Part shown: one piece after another, positions 11,564-21,500 of the stretch | How the letters are laid out: every line of letters begins with the position of its first letter | How positions within the stretch are numbered: position 1 is the stretch's first letter | Assembly (NCBI RefSeq): GCF_002079055.1 | Contig: NC_047488.1 | Coordinates: forward strand, 620,001-684,000 | Direction: 5' to 3' | DNA from: Saccharomyces paradoxus | Lineage: Eukaryota > Ascomycota > Saccharomycetes > Saccharomycetales > Saccharomycetaceae | Length of the DNA stretch: 64,000 nucleotides | The notes under the pieces: model-generated | Databases searched by the model: none | The model's input: the letters and a program-made list of their open reading frames with translations, nothing else | Told to the model about the DNA's origin: nothing | Translations under genes and position numbers: made by a program

Positions 11564-11829
11564 TATTGGTTTGTGTTTGCGGCAATTTCACACATTTAAT
11601 CATACTTCTTTTAGAAGTTCCTTTCAACCTGTTGCATCTTCATTTTTCTGTTTTTTTTGTCTTTCTTTGCGCCGATGACGGAGCGGAAAGTGGGCGAAAG
11701 ATGAAAACCTGTAATATAACCGCCGAGAAGGCCAAATACAACGTCGAAAAAAAGCATCTAATAGTTACATATCGGACTAGTTTATACTTATTACATATCA
11801 CTTCATCCTGTTTTTCCTTCAGTGTTAAA

Positions 11830-14229
11830 TTATGGTCTGAAGGCACCTCCTGCAAGGGCCAGATTGCTTCTGCTGAACTTGACCTTAAAAACAGGTGTCT
11901 TCTTAGTGTAGAATGACGCTACTAAATCGCTTGTAGGTATTACTGTTCTTCTGCGTCCATATTCCTTTATATCTTGGTTTATAGATGCAGTTACGTCACC
12001 CAGGTATCCGATAAATGGCTCATCTGGTTCTGCGCTTGGTTCAGTAGTGGCCTTTTTCAAATCCCATACACGAACTGTGTGATCGGCACCTCCACTAATA
12101 AGTACGTTTCCCTCTTTGCTATAAGATAAAGAATAAATGGCATTCTTACCATGACCGCGCATTTGTTTCAATCTTTTGCCCGTGCCAATATCCCATATAT
12201 TAATAATACCATCTTCGCTACCAGTGGACAACCACCTTCCATCTGGAGAAACGGCAATACAAATGACAGGTGCAGTATGTCCAAGAAATAATCTAACGGA
12301 GTCACCTGTAGAAACGTCCCACATTCGACACGTCTTATCGCTAGATCCAGTAAATACATAGCAACCGTTCGGATGGAATGACACACAATCAACATCATTT
12401 AAATGTCCTGCAAATATTCTTAATGGATATATGTGATCGCAAGACCACAGCCTTGCGGTTTGGTCATGCGATGCAGTGGCGAAATAATGGCCTAACGGAG
12501 AGAAACTTACGTCCCACACGGGATGATTATGGCCTTTATAACTTACTAGTGCCGTGTGAGTGTCCATTGACCATAGCCTGACGGTTTTATCTTCAGAACC
12601 AGAAAGTAAATATTTATTATCCGGACTGAAACTTGTTGAATACACTGTACCACTGTGCCCCACTAAAGTTTTACACGTTGGGTCATCATCCTTGTAATTG
12701 TTGTTATTTAACTTGATGTTAGGGTTATTTAGCGACGAGCCATCAAGTGACCAGATCTTGATATAGCTGTCTTGAAAGCCGGCGGCTGCAATTCTACAAT
12801 CATCACTGAAATCTAAACATGACATGTCCTTATTTGTGTTTTGGAATGTATACATGCATACGCTTGGTAGGGCCAACTGCAAATTATCTAGCTTTATGGC
12901 ATCACGAGATTCTTTGACCTTCTGAATCTCTAACTTCAGGTCTAGCGCCGTCTTTGGTGGTAAAGGTAAAATATCACGTGCTGGTGAGAATAAATTGTTA
13001 TCTTTTTTTTCACCATCCACCTTCAACTCGTTCTCTTTCTTTTCTTCATCTTTGGCGGTTTTATCTTTCAGTTTATCTTTATTATCTTCGCCAGCATTAT
13101 CCTCAAATTTTTCGTTATTCATGGCTTTATATTCTTGTAATAAGGTTCTAGTGTTGGCTTCGCTGTGGTTTTCACCTGCAGTTTGTTGGCTTTGTTGTTT
13201 CTCTTGATCGTCCTTGATTTTCAGTTCCGTTTCAATTTCCTTAACAAATTCTTCATCTTTTGGGAAAGGACCCAGCTTGACAGGAACGGAATTCATTTCT
13301 AGGTTCTGCTTCCCGTTTCCGTTTTCACTATCACTGAGGACTTTTATACCATCAGCCAATTTTTCCCTAGCGGTTACCGATTCTACGATATTTGGGTCTA
13401 GGTGCTGATTTATTACACTAATTATTAATGAACCTCCAACACTCTCATTTTCATTCAGAAAATATAAAAGAAGGTTCAAAGTAGTTTTAGACATAGTGAT
13501 CCTATACCTATGAGACTGGAAAGCGCTTGCGACCTCGTTTTCCTTGATGTGGTCAATAGAATTGACACTGAATAGTCTATTGATTTCTGAGCCATGGAAG
13601 TCCTTAAAGTCGGGAGAAAATCTATCAAAAAAACGACGAGCGTAAACAGGATTTTTGGCCACTAAATTTAAGAATAAATAAATGAATATTGGATACATGA
13701 TGTAGCTTAGTTCCGGCTTATAAATTTCTAGAGACGAATCCACCCAGTTTTTCAACATTGAATATGCACGCATATAATTTTCAGGTGCGTTAAACCCTTC
13801 TAGTCGTCCGCTGGATACTATACCACCATCTGAGTCTCTTTTGGATGACAAATTAGTTGGATTGCTTATGGGCTTAGAGGTCTTCCCGGGGTTTGGAGGA
13901 GTTGATGATTGTTCGGGAAATTTGCCTGTTTTAGTGTTTGCTGGTGATTGTTTGTTTTGAGGTGTCAGCGTACGCCCACTCTCGGCTCTCAGCATGGCCT
14001 CTGTACGGTGGTATCCCTTTTTATTTAAATACTCTAGAACGATTCTATTCAAGTCTGAGGCCGAAAATGGGCCATTGGATCTCCCCTGCTGTTGAGACTG
14101 GCCTTGACTCTGTTGCTGTGGCTGCTGCCCGGAATTGGCGCCGCCAGAATTATTGGATCGTTGATTCTTTACGGGTTGCGGCTGATGTGTGCCATTTTGA
14201 TTCTGATTCGTACTCTGCTTCTGTGACAT
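11830..14229 (-). CDS. TAF5: TFIID/SAGA subunit Taf5/TAF90 (YBR198C)
   Basis: Scaffold subunit shared by TFIID and SAGA. 799 residues. A Gln/Asn-rich N terminus precedes a LisH motif (DLNRIVLEYLNKKGYHRTEAM, about residues 60-80). The TAF5 NTD2 domain (YSMLKNWVDSSLEIYKPELSYI onward) mediates dimerisation. A charged, Lys/Glu-rich linker spans about 330-430. A C-terminal WD40 propeller follows, with repeats ending in KTVRLWSMD, QTARLWSCD, KTCRMWDVS, GIINIWDIG and HTVRVWDLK. The length agrees with the S. cerevisiae protein (798). Divergent from KTR4 across 379 nt. Confidence 0.97.
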   Translation of the reverse strand: MSQKQSTNQNQNGTHQPQPVKNQRSNNSGGANSGQQPQQQSQGQSQQQGRSNGPFSASDLNRIVLEYLNKKGYHRTEAMLRAESGRTLTPQNKQSPANTKTGKFPEQSSTPPNPGKTSKPISNPTNLSSKRDSDGGIVSSGRLEGFNAPENYMRAYSMLKNWVDSSLEIYKPELSYIMYPIFIYLFLNLVAKNPVYARRFFDRFSPDFKDFHGSEINRLFSVNSIDHIKENEVASAFQSHRYRITMSKTTLNLLLYFLNENESVGGSLIISVINQHLDPNIVESVTAREKLADGIKVLSDSENGNGKQNLEMNSVPVKLGPFPKDEEFVKEIETELKIKDDQEKQQSQQTAGENHSEANTRTLLQEYKAMNNEKFEDNAGEDNKDKLKDKTAKDEEKKENELKVDGEKKDNNLFSPARDILPLPPKTALDLKLEIQKVKESRDAIKLDNLQLALPSVCMYTFQNTNKDMSCLDFSDDCRIAAAGFQDSYIKIWSLDGSSLNNPNIKLNNNNYKDDDPTCKTLVGHSGTVYSTSFSPDNKYLLSGSEDKTVRLWSMDTHTALVSYKGHNHPVWDVSFSPLGHYFATASHDQTARLWSCDHIYPLRIFAGHLNDVDCVSFHPNGCYVFTGSSDKTCRMWDVSTGDSVRLFLGHTAPVICIAVSPDGRWLSTGSEDGIINIWDIGTGKRLKQMRGHGKNAIYSLSYSKEGNVLISGGADHTVRVWDLKKATTEPSAEPDEPFIGYLGDVTASINQDIKEYGRRRTVIPTSDLVASFYTKKTPVFKVKFSRSNLALAGGAFRP

Positions 14230-14608
14230 TCTTATTTTTCAAGTGTCTCAACTTGAACCCGGTGATCCTCGTATCTTTTCTCCTTCTCTTTTCTCACCCT
14301 TTTGCCTGTTTCATTCATCTTTCTGCCACTTTGTAGTCTTTATGTGAAATCTTGAAACTTTTTTGCTTTGAACATTTCATCAAACTCGTATAAGGTGATA
14401 TTCACTGGGTTTTACCCGGCTAAGGGGAGAATTTCGTACAATTGAGGGAGCTTTATAAGGCTTTCTCTAATTGCAAGCAATGGGATAGTTTGAGGTATTC
14501 GATGTGAAAATAACTTTACGGTGTAGAAAGGCTGTATATTGTATAGCAGGTCGCCATAGTAAAGATAAACCTCAGTCCAGACCCAACAAGATAATTTTAT
14601 ACTTTGGC
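14230..14608. other. TAF5-KTR4 divergent promoter region
   Basis: T/C-rich next to the TAF5 start (TCTTTTCTCCTTCTCTTTTCTC near 14270). The KTR4 reading frame is open back to a GTG at 14504 but has no ATG before 14609. No specific factor site recognised. Confidence 0.5.
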
Positions 14609-16003
14609 ATGAGATTTCTTTCAAAGAGGATATTGAAACCGGTACTTTCAGTAATTATCCTAATATCAATTATCATAACCGTCGCTCTTTACATTTTAAC
14701 CTCGAATGAGAACTACTTGCAAGCAGTCAAGGACAGTGCCAAGTCGCAGTATGCTTCTCTCCGGGAAACCTACAAAAGCATTGCAGGAGGCACTGAAAGC
14801 ACCGCAGAACTTCCTGATCATGACGCTGAAGTGTTAGATGGCATATTCGACAGGCTACGTGAGCCTCTTTATGATAAGGACAGTTTTGACCCGAATGAAG
14901 TTCTTGCTGAGAATAAACAGTTGTACGATGAGTTTTTAGCTGAGGAAATTTCTGAGCCAAAAGTGGACAATTTGGTACGCAGCGGGGATCCATTATCGGG
15001 CAAGGCAAAAGGAACAATTTTGAGTTTGGTGAGGAATGTTGATTTAGATGGTATAATATCTTCTATTCAACAACTAGAAGAAGAATACAATAAGAATTTT
15101 GGATACCCCTATACCTTCCTCAACGATGAGGAATTTACGGACGAATTCAAAGATAAAATAAAGAGTATTCTCCCTAATGACCGCTTAATAGAATTTGGCA
15201 CCATTGATCCAAATGACTGGAATATGCCTGATAACATTGATAGGGAGAGATACGACAGAGAAATGGACAAATTGGGTGAAGAAAAAATTCAGTACGCTGA
15301 AGTGCAATCTTATCACAACATGTGTCGTTTCTATTCCAAAGAATTTTACCATCACCCCCTATTATCTAAATATAGATATGTGTGGAGATTGGAACCAAAG
15401 GTTAATTTCTATTGCAAAATCAAATACGATGTCTTTCAATTTATGAGCATGAATGACAAGATTTATGGGTTTGTTCTGAACCTTTATGATAGTCCCCAAA
15501 CTATCAGAACGCTATGGACGTCGACTATGGATTTTGTTGAGGAGCATCCAAACTACTTGAATGCCAATGGAGCTTTCGGATGGCTAAAAGATAACTCTCA
15601 AAATCCAGATAATTATGATTATACTCAAGGGTACTCGACTTGCCATTTCTGGACCAATTTTGAAATAGTCGATTTAGAATTTTTGAGGTCAGAACCTTAT
15701 GAACAGTATATGCAATATCTTGAAGAGAAGGGTGGATTTTACTATGAAAGGTGGGGTGATGCCCCTGTAAGAAGTTTGGCACTTGCTTTATTTGCCGATA
15801 AATCGCGCATCCATTGGTTCAGGGATATAGGCTATTACCATACTCCATATACAAATTGTCCAACTTGTCCAGAAGATTCAGATAGGTGTAATGGAAACTG
15901 CATACCAGGTAAATTTACTCCTTGGAGTAATCTAGACGATCAAAATTGTCAGGCATCATGGATCAGGCACTCTATGAATGACGAAGAGTTGGGAATGTAT
16001 TGA
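14609..16003 (+). CDS. KTR4: Golgi mannosyltransferase Ktr4 (YBR199W)
   Basis: Type II Golgi glycosyltransferase of family GT15 (KRE2/MNT1), which adds mannose from GDP-mannose to protein glycans. Starting at the first ATG gives 464 residues, the S. cerevisiae length. A short cytoplasmic tail (MRFLSKRILKP) precedes the signal anchor (about residues 13-31, VLSVIILISIIITVALYIL). A stem region and the luminal GT15 domain follow. Family motifs are YHNMCRFYSKEFY, VWRLEPKVNFYC, CHFWTNFEIVDLEFLRSEPY and FYYERWGDAPVRSLALALF. The C-terminal Cys cluster (NCPTCPEDSDRCNGNC) probably forms disulphides. KTR3 at 29.4 kb belongs to the same family. Confidence 0.96.
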   Translation: MRFLSKRILKPVLSVIILISIIITVALYILTSNENYLQAVKDSAKSQYASLRETYKSIAGGTESTAELPDHDAEVLDGIFDRLREPLYDKDSFDPNEVLAENKQLYDEFLAEEISEPKVDNLVRSGDPLSGKAKGTILSLVRNVDLDGIISSIQQLEEEYNKNFGYPYTFLNDEEFTDEFKDKIKSILPNDRLIEFGTIDPNDWNMPDNIDRERYDREMDKLGEEKIQYAEVQSYHNMCRFYSKEFYHHPLLSKYRYVWRLEPKVNFYCKIKYDVFQFMSMNDKIYGFVLNLYDSPQTIRTLWTSTMDFVEEHPNYLNANGAFGWLKDNSQNPDNYDYTQGYSTCHFWTNFEIVDLEFLRSEPYEQYMQYLEEKGGFYYERWGDAPVRSLALALFADKSRIHWFRDIGYYHTPYTNCPTCPEDSDRCNGNCIPGKFTPWSNLDDQNCQASWIRHSMNDEELGMY

Positions 16004-16562
16004 AGAAATTTACTTTTAAAAATCCTGTATCTATTTGCGAGAATGCCATCCTACCGAGAGATTTATGATTCAATCCGGGACACACATAGATAGATATATA
16101 GTATGGAATTAAGAAAAGTTTATAATGCCGCAAATTAAGATAAATACAGGCAGACATTCATTGGGAAATGAAGTAATTATTTCAATACAGTACACTAAAC
16201 AGAAATGCAAAAAGTTTCGAACATCTCTTGTCTATTGTTATTCGACATTCTTCCCGGGCCTTAACGGCTTCTTAACTAATATTACCCTAAACGGACAAAT
16301 GGCGAAGGGCCCCATTCATTTACGAACAGGAAAAAAAGAAAGTGACAATACAGCCATCATTTAATATGCCATATTAATCAGTATTTGTTTTCGCTAACAT
16401 ACTAATCCCACATGGAAACACGTTGACTGTTTTGAAAATTGTTCCATTTTTACTTTTCGTCTGTGAGATATTACTTCGCAAAAGGCACGTTAAGATTAAA
16501 ATCGTTACAGGACATTTTTGTAAAGCACTGTGTGAAAGGGAATTTTCAAGAAAGCCATATTA
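16004..16562. other. KTR4-BEM1 intergenic region
   Basis: 559 nt holding the KTR4 3' end and the BEM1 promoter. A 79-codon open frame at 16125-16364 has no recognisable domain. No factor site assigned. Confidence 0.5.
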
Positions 16563-18224
16563 ATGCTGAAAAACTTCAAACTCTCAAAAAGAGATAGTAA
16601 TGGGTCGAAGGGCAGAATTACATCGTCAGACATTTCCACACCTTCTCATGATAATGGGGGGGTTATAAAGCATATTAAAACAGTACCAGTGAGGTACCTT
16701 TCCTCATCTTCAACTCCAGTGAAGAGCCAGCGGGACTCTTCACCAAAGAACAGACATAATTCTAAAGATATTACTTCTCCAGAGAAAGTTATAAAAGCCA
16801 AATACACTTATCAGGCACAAACTTCGAAGGAGCTATCCTTCATGGAAGGTGAATTTTTTTACGTATCTGGAGATGAGAAGGATTGGTACAAAGCTTCGAA
16901 TCCTTCTACTGGAAAACAAGGTGTTGTCCCTAAAACCTATTTTGAAGTGTTTGATAGAACTAAACCTTCCTCTGTAAATGGATCCAATAGTTCGACTCGG
17001 AAAGTTACGAATGATTCATTAAACATGGGTTCGTTGTACGCCATTGTTTTATATGATTTTAAGGCAGAAAAAGCTGATGAATTGACTACTTACGTGGGAG
17101 AAAATTTGTTTATTTGCGCACATCATAACTGTGAATGGTTCATTGCTAAGCCAATTGGTCGACTTGGGGGGCCCGGCCTCGTTCCCGTTGGATTTGTTAG
17201 CATCATAGATATTGCCACGGGGTACGCAACAGGTAATGACGTAATAGAAGACATTAAGTCAGTTAACCTACCAACTGTTCAAGAATGGAAAAGCAATATT
17301 GCAAGGTACAAAGCTAGTAATATTAGCCTTGGCTCTGTGGAACAACAACAGCAGCAATCCATTACAAAAACTCAGAACAAGAGCGAAAAGCTGGTCGAGG
17401 GTGAACTATTAGTGAAAGCGTCTGTTGAATCCTTTGGACTAGAGGATGAGAAGTACTGGTTTCTAGTTTGCTGTGAATTATCTAACGGTAAGACGAGGCA
17501 ACTGAAAAGATATTATCAGGATTTCTACGATCTTCAGGTTCAACTTTTAGATGCGTTCCCAGCAGAGGCCGGTAAGTTAAGAGATGCAGGTGGACAATGG
17601 TCCAAACGTATAATGCCCTATATCCCTGGACCCGTCCCATACGTTACGAATAGTATAACCAAAAAAAGAAAGGAGGACTTAAATATATATGTGGCAGACC
17701 TAGTAAATCTTCCCGATTATATATCTCGCTCAGAAATGGTTCATTCCTTATTCGTTGTTTTGGACAACGGTTTCGACAGAGAATTTGAAAGAGATGAAAA
17801 TCAAAACAATATCAAAACACTGCAAGAAAACGATACAGCAACCTTTGCGACAGCATCTCAAGCTTCCAATTTTGCTTCAATTAACCAAGACAACACTTTA
17901 ACTGGCGAAGACTTGAAGTTAAATAAGAAACTCTCAGATTTATCTTTATCTGGCTCCAAGCAGACATCAGCCCAATCAAACTCTGGGCTGAAAACGACCA
18001 AAATTAAATTCTATTACAAAGACGATATTTTCGCCTTAATGCTGAAGAGTGACACAACCTATAAAGAACTTCGCAGTAAAATCGCTCCAAGGATTGATAC
18101 AGATAATTTTAAATTACAAACCAAATTATCTGATGGTAGTGGGGAGGAGATTAAAACTGACTCACAAGTCAGTAACATTATCCAAGCGAGACTGAAAATT
18201 TCTGTCCATGATATCCCAATCTAG
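16563..18224 (+). CDS. BEM1: Polarity scaffold Bem1 (YBR200W)
   Basis: Scaffold that links Cdc42, its GEF Cdc24, Ste20/Cla4 kinases and Ste5 at sites of polarised growth. Domains in order: SH3-1 (about residues 75-130, [20 protein letters not shown]...WYKA), SH3-2 (about 157-217, [21 protein letters not shown]...EWFIA), PX (about 280-400, with [18 protein letters not shown]) and a C-terminal PB1 domain (about 476-550, [16 protein letters not shown]), which binds Cdc24. The length is 553 residues against 551 in my recollection of S. cerevisiae. The extra two are Pro-Ile at the very end (HDIPI). Confidence 0.97.
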   Translation: MLKNFKLSKRDSNGSKGRITSSDISTPSHDNGGVIKHIKTVPVRYLSSSSTPVKSQRDSSPKNRHNSKDITSPEKVIKAKYTYQAQTSKELSFMEGEFFYVSGDEKDWYKASNPSTGKQGVVPKTYFEVFDRTKPSSVNGSNSSTRKVTNDSLNMGSLYAIVLYDFKAEKADELTTYVGENLFICAHHNCEWFIAKPIGRLGGPGLVPVGFVSIIDIATGYATGNDVIEDIKSVNLPTVQEWKSNIARYKASNISLGSVEQQQQQSITKTQNKSEKLVEGELLVKASVESFGLEDEKYWFLVCCELSNGKTRQLKRYYQDFYDLQVQLLDAFPAEAGKLRDAGGQWSKRIMPYIPGPVPYVTNSITKKRKEDLNIYVADLVNLPDYISRSEMVHSLFVVLDNGFDREFERDENQNNIKTLQENDTATFATASQASNFASINQDNTLTGEDLKLNKKLSDLSLSGSKQTSAQSNSGLKTTKIKFYYKDDIFALMLKSDTTYKELRSKIAPRIDTDNFKLQTKLSDGSGEEIKTDSQVSNIIQARLKISVHDIPI

Positions 18225-19283
18225 TGTTGGAAGAAAGAAGAGGCATGTTTCTTCTTTAATCGGCGGATGCACATAGGATAAACGTTATCATCAGCTTCAT
18301 GATGATTTGCGAGAGTAATAAACTCCTCTTGAACAGTAATAATATTAAATTGTTATTCAATTCTTTAAAAACAGCGTGATTTGTAATAAAAATAAATAAG
18401 GACACATATGTATATAGAAAGTTGCTTAAACTTCTCAGACACTTGGAAATATTCTTTATTGATATTTTTGTGCAAAATGTTAAGTTCTCTAACTAAGCTT
18501 AAATTCCTACAAATTTATTCAGTGGCAGAAAATATACTACTAGCTAAACCGATACATAAAAAAGCCAAACTATTCCGCTCAACAGAAACGTAAGAATTAT
18601 GAATAATTAAAACTACATGCCTGTAGAATTCAGAAGAAAGGAAAGGAGAAAAGAAGAAAAGTATTAGGATATATATCCTTAAGTATGCTTTTATATTTGC
18701 AAGAATATCAAAGATTAATGTGTTTACGGTTCAGCTTAATGAATGGCGTATATTTTGTCCTAGCACTGTTCCTGATGCTAACTGAGATTATGTACCACAG
18801 CATAGAGATTTTATGCTTTCTTTCTATATTTTATTTTGCGACAGGAAAAGATTCAAATGATAATCACTTCTAATCATGCAGAAACGAACCGATTCTACCG
18901 TAAACCTCGAACATATACCATTTTCAAAACTTTTCATGCTTATTACACGAGTTTTGTACGTATAATATATTAGGAGTACTGCATTTTTATAAGGCTTATT
19001 GTACAGAATGATCTTAATTTCCTTTTTCTTCGTAGTTTGCCGACGCATGAATTGCGCCCGCTGTCCTTTTTCATCCATCCATATAAACCATAAATGGCCA
19101 AAGATAGATGTGAGTCCCTAATTTAATATATGTTGACAAACACAAGGTATAACGAAAGAGACAGACACCTAATAAGAGAATCGACATTCCTATTGTTTTA
19201 CTGCACATAGTTTATATAAAGGATTAGAAGCATTACAGCGAAGATTTCATCGCTGACAAAAAGAAAGTTAAGACTAAACGACA
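18225..19283. other. BEM1-DER1 intergenic region (1.06 kb)
   Basis: AT-rich. Contains a 62-codon open frame (18685-18873, listed separately) and near matches to the ARS consensus (TTTTATATTTG at 18689-18699, ATTGATATTTT near 18459), each 10 of 11. No other gene or clear DER1 control element seen. Confidence 0.5.
18685..18873 (+). CDS. Small hydrophobic ORF, possible counterpart of YBR200W-A
   Basis: 62 codons from ATG, beginning MLLYLQEYQRLMC and carrying one or two hydrophobic stretches (VYFVLALFLMLTEIM; ILCFLSIFYFATG). S. cerevisiae annotates a small uncharacterised ORF (YBR200W-A, about 54 codons) at about this place. AT-rich DNA readily gives such Leu/Phe/Ile-rich frames by chance and codon use is not informative, so coding status is uncertain. 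Confidence 0.25.
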   Translation: MLLYLQEYQRLMCLRFSLMNGVYFVLALFLMLTEIMYHSIEILCFLSIFYFATGKDSNDNHF

Positions 19284-19919
19284 ATGGATGCTGTGATACT
19301 AAATCTTCTAGGGGACATCCCTTTGATCACGAGATTATGGACAATAGGTTGTCTTGTACTATCAGGTCTCACAAGTCTCCGGATCATAGATTCAGCAAAG
19401 GTGGTGTACAAGTACGATTTAGTATTCAAAAAAGGACAATACGGCAGACTGATTTATTCGATATTCGATTACGGCGGATTTAATTGGATATCTATGATAA
19501 ATATCTTTGTCAGTGCCAATCACTTGTCAACTTTGGAAAACTCATTCAATTTAAGAAGAAAATTCTGTTGGGTGATATTTTTACTTTTGGTAATACTGGT
19601 CAAGATGACCAGTATTGAACAACCCGCATCATCGCTCGGGGTGTTACTGCATGAGAATCTCGTGTACTATGAACTTAAAAAGAATGGAAACCAAATGAAC
19701 ATACGCCTTTTCGGAGGCATTGATATTTCACCATCTATATTCCCCATTTACATGAATGCAGTAATGTATTTTGTATATCAGCGGGGCTGGTTAGAAATTG
19801 CCATGAATTTCATGCCAGGTCACATAATTTACTACATGGATGATATAATAGGGATGATTTATGGCATAGATTTATGCAAATCTCCGTACGACTGGTTCCG
19901 TGACATCGAAACACCTTAA
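19284..19919 (+). CDS. DER1: ER-associated degradation protein Der1 (YBR201W)
   Basis: Rhomboid-like pseudoprotease of the ER membrane. It works with the Hrd1 ligase complex to retrotranslocate misfolded luminal proteins. The 211 residues equal the S. cerevisiae length. Several hydrophobic membrane segments are visible (LITRLWTIGCLVLSGLTSL; VIFLLLVILVKM; PIYMNAVMYFVYQRG), with the conserved derlin-type start GDIPLITRLW. The catalytic Ser/His of true rhomboids is not expected in derlins. Expression is known to be induced by the unfolded protein response, but I see no convincing UPRE close to the start. Confidence 0.96.
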   Translation: MDAVILNLLGDIPLITRLWTIGCLVLSGLTSLRIIDSAKVVYKYDLVFKKGQYGRLIYSIFDYGGFNWISMINIFVSANHLSTLENSFNLRRKFCWVIFLLLVILVKMTSIEQPASSLGVLLHENLVYYELKKNGNQMNIRLFGGIDISPSIFPIYMNAVMYFVYQRGWLEIAMNFMPGHIIYYMDDIIGMIYGIDLCKSPYDWFRDIETP

Positions 19920-20196
19920 GAAACGCAGTTTGTATTTACTTACGACTAATAAAAAAAGTGACACTCGACAAATACACATGCTTTAGCATAATTAAGTATA
20001 TAGAATACGCAAAGGATAAATGAATTGTTGATTAGAATGAATGAAAGATGTGGAAGCAATGCAGCTAAAACCGCACCCCACAAGCTTAGAAAAAGTGAAG
20101 AACCCGTCTTAAATGTATAAATGCAGAATAAATATGTGGCCGACAAAGCTTCGGCAATTTTCTCCCTAATAATAACGTATATTGTTGAAAGAAACC

Positions 20197-20400
20197 CTAA
20201 AACCTAGTGTATGATCGTTGAGAACAAAATCCTTCTTTGTAGCAGTGTGTGTCTTTAGAGGCCATTCGAGCCGGTAAAAGGAAAGGCGTTGTTAGTCCCA
20301 GAGTGATGTAAGCAACATAGAACAACGTCGTAAGCTTTTTATTAGGAGCACTAGCCTTGTATGATTTGGAAACTTGTGAAAATGCTTTGATGGCTAGCAT
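20197..20400 (-). CDS. Small conserved protein YBR201C-A
   Basis: 67 codons, the same length as S. cerevisiae YBR201C-A. A basic N terminus (MLAIKAFSQVSKSYKASAPNKK) precedes one hydrophobic segment (LTTLFYVAYITLGLTTPFLL) and a polar tail with two Cys (HCYKEGFC). The layout suggests a single-pass membrane or mitochondrial protein. Function unknown. The ATG at 20400 is followed by a continuous frame to 20197. It lies tail-to-tail with DER1. Confidence 0.65.
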   Translation of the reverse strand: MLAIKAFSQVSKSYKASAPNKKLTTLFYVAYITLGLTTPFLLPARMASKDTHCYKEGFCSQRSYTRF

Positions 20401-21500
20401 TGTTGGTTCTAGAAATTGTCTGATATATTCTATGTATTATTGAAAATTTTCAGTTTTCGTATTGCCACAGGGAAAAGTAAAATACGAAAGAGAAGAATGA
20501 AATGAAAAAGGAAGAAGCACAAACTTGGTGTCCGTTTAGTGATGGCCTCTTATATACCTTGCTTATGTAAATCTGGACACTAGGAAAAGTTTTCTGTTGC
20601 TATGGTAATTAAGGATAATTCCAGCAATAAAGACTTTCTCGAGCTATTGTCTTCCTTGCAGTGGCGAAGAAATTCCCGGAGAGTTGCAAAAAAACTGCCT
20701 TCCTTAGTAAAAGGGCGGGCTCTCTATTGTGATAGGCCGATACGGCACAAAAACTTAAAATTGCCTTTTCTATTACCTTTTTTATTATCATTTTCATCAC
20801 AGAAAACAATGCGACGCACTGGTGTTCACTTTCTTTAGCTTCCCCTTTTTCCGTGCTTTTGTTTATGCTTCGTACAAAGATGAGGGGAAGGTACCATATG
20901 GGTTCACCTCACTGATTACGAGTAAGAGGAAAAGAGCGAGATAGGTAACTGTGAAGCTTATAATGTTGTCAGAGAGGAGCAGAATAGAAACAAAGAAACA
21001 TACCTTACGAGAAGTTGAGGGGCAAGAGTAAATAAATTTTAAAGTGGTGTGAATATTAAGATCACAAATAAACTATTACCACGGGATACCTGCTAGAACA
21101 ACATAGCCACTTACCGCAGTTCCATAAGAGCTTCTTGTATACTTTTTCAAGACAGGCCGAGGCCTCCCCAACCCTTGAGTACTTCTTATTATTCACTGAT
21201 AATACATTGTGTAAGCTTCGCGTTTTTTTCGGCCTCGAGAAAAATTTTTCTTGAACTAATTTACCAAAAAAGGAAATTTCCTTATAGGGAAAATAAATGC
21301 AAATGATTTAATCGTTTTCCTTCTTTTTTTCATGACAGTGAGAAACAAGCAAAGGGCCAGAGCGAGAAGTAATACAGTAGCAAGCTGCATACATTATCTC
21401 TATTAACAAGTTACGTCTGGGAAGACCAATATAATCACTATTTAGATAATCAAATTAGTTTGAATCTTGCAGGAAGAACTCAACATAGATAGACAAGACT
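20401..21500. other. YBR201C-A to MCM7 intergenic region (1.1 kb)
   Basis: Divergent promoter region. Carries an Mcm1-type box at 21261-21276 about 225 nt before MCM7. A 78-codon frame (20602-20838) shows no domain and is probably chance. No other feature recognised. Confidence 0.6.
21261..21276 (+). promoter_or_regulatory. Early cell cycle box (Mcm1 site) of MCM7/CDC47
   Basis: TTACCAAAAAAGGAAA contains a perfect CC(A/T)6GG core (CCAAAAAAGG, 21264-21273), with flanks like the early cell cycle box. Mcm1 with the Yox1/Yhp1 repressors drives M/G1 transcription of MCM genes through such boxes, and CDC47 is a published example. It lies about 225 nt upstream of the start codon. Confidence 0.8.

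Noticed and set aside
14504-14608. 35-codon N-terminal extension of KTR4 (and the like for KTR3, MSI1, ATG12, PDB1, COS111)
   Set aside because: The extensions of KTR4, KTR3, MSI1, PDB1 and COS111 lack an ATG or an equivalent start, and the internal ATG reproduces or comes close to the known protein length; for ATG12 the internal ATG gives exactly 186 residues.
18372-18378. CAGCGTG (UPRE-like) upstream of DER1
   Set aside because: About 900 nt from the DER1 start and only a 7-mer; too far and too short to call a UPR element.
19946-20146. 66-codon hydrophobic minus frame after DER1
   Set aside because: AT-rich DNA gives Phe/Leu/Ile frames easily; it overlaps 3' flanks and has no recognisable relative.
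20602-20838. 78-codon frame between YBR201C-A and MCM7
   Set aside because: Overlaps another chance frame on the other strand and has no domain or codon bias.
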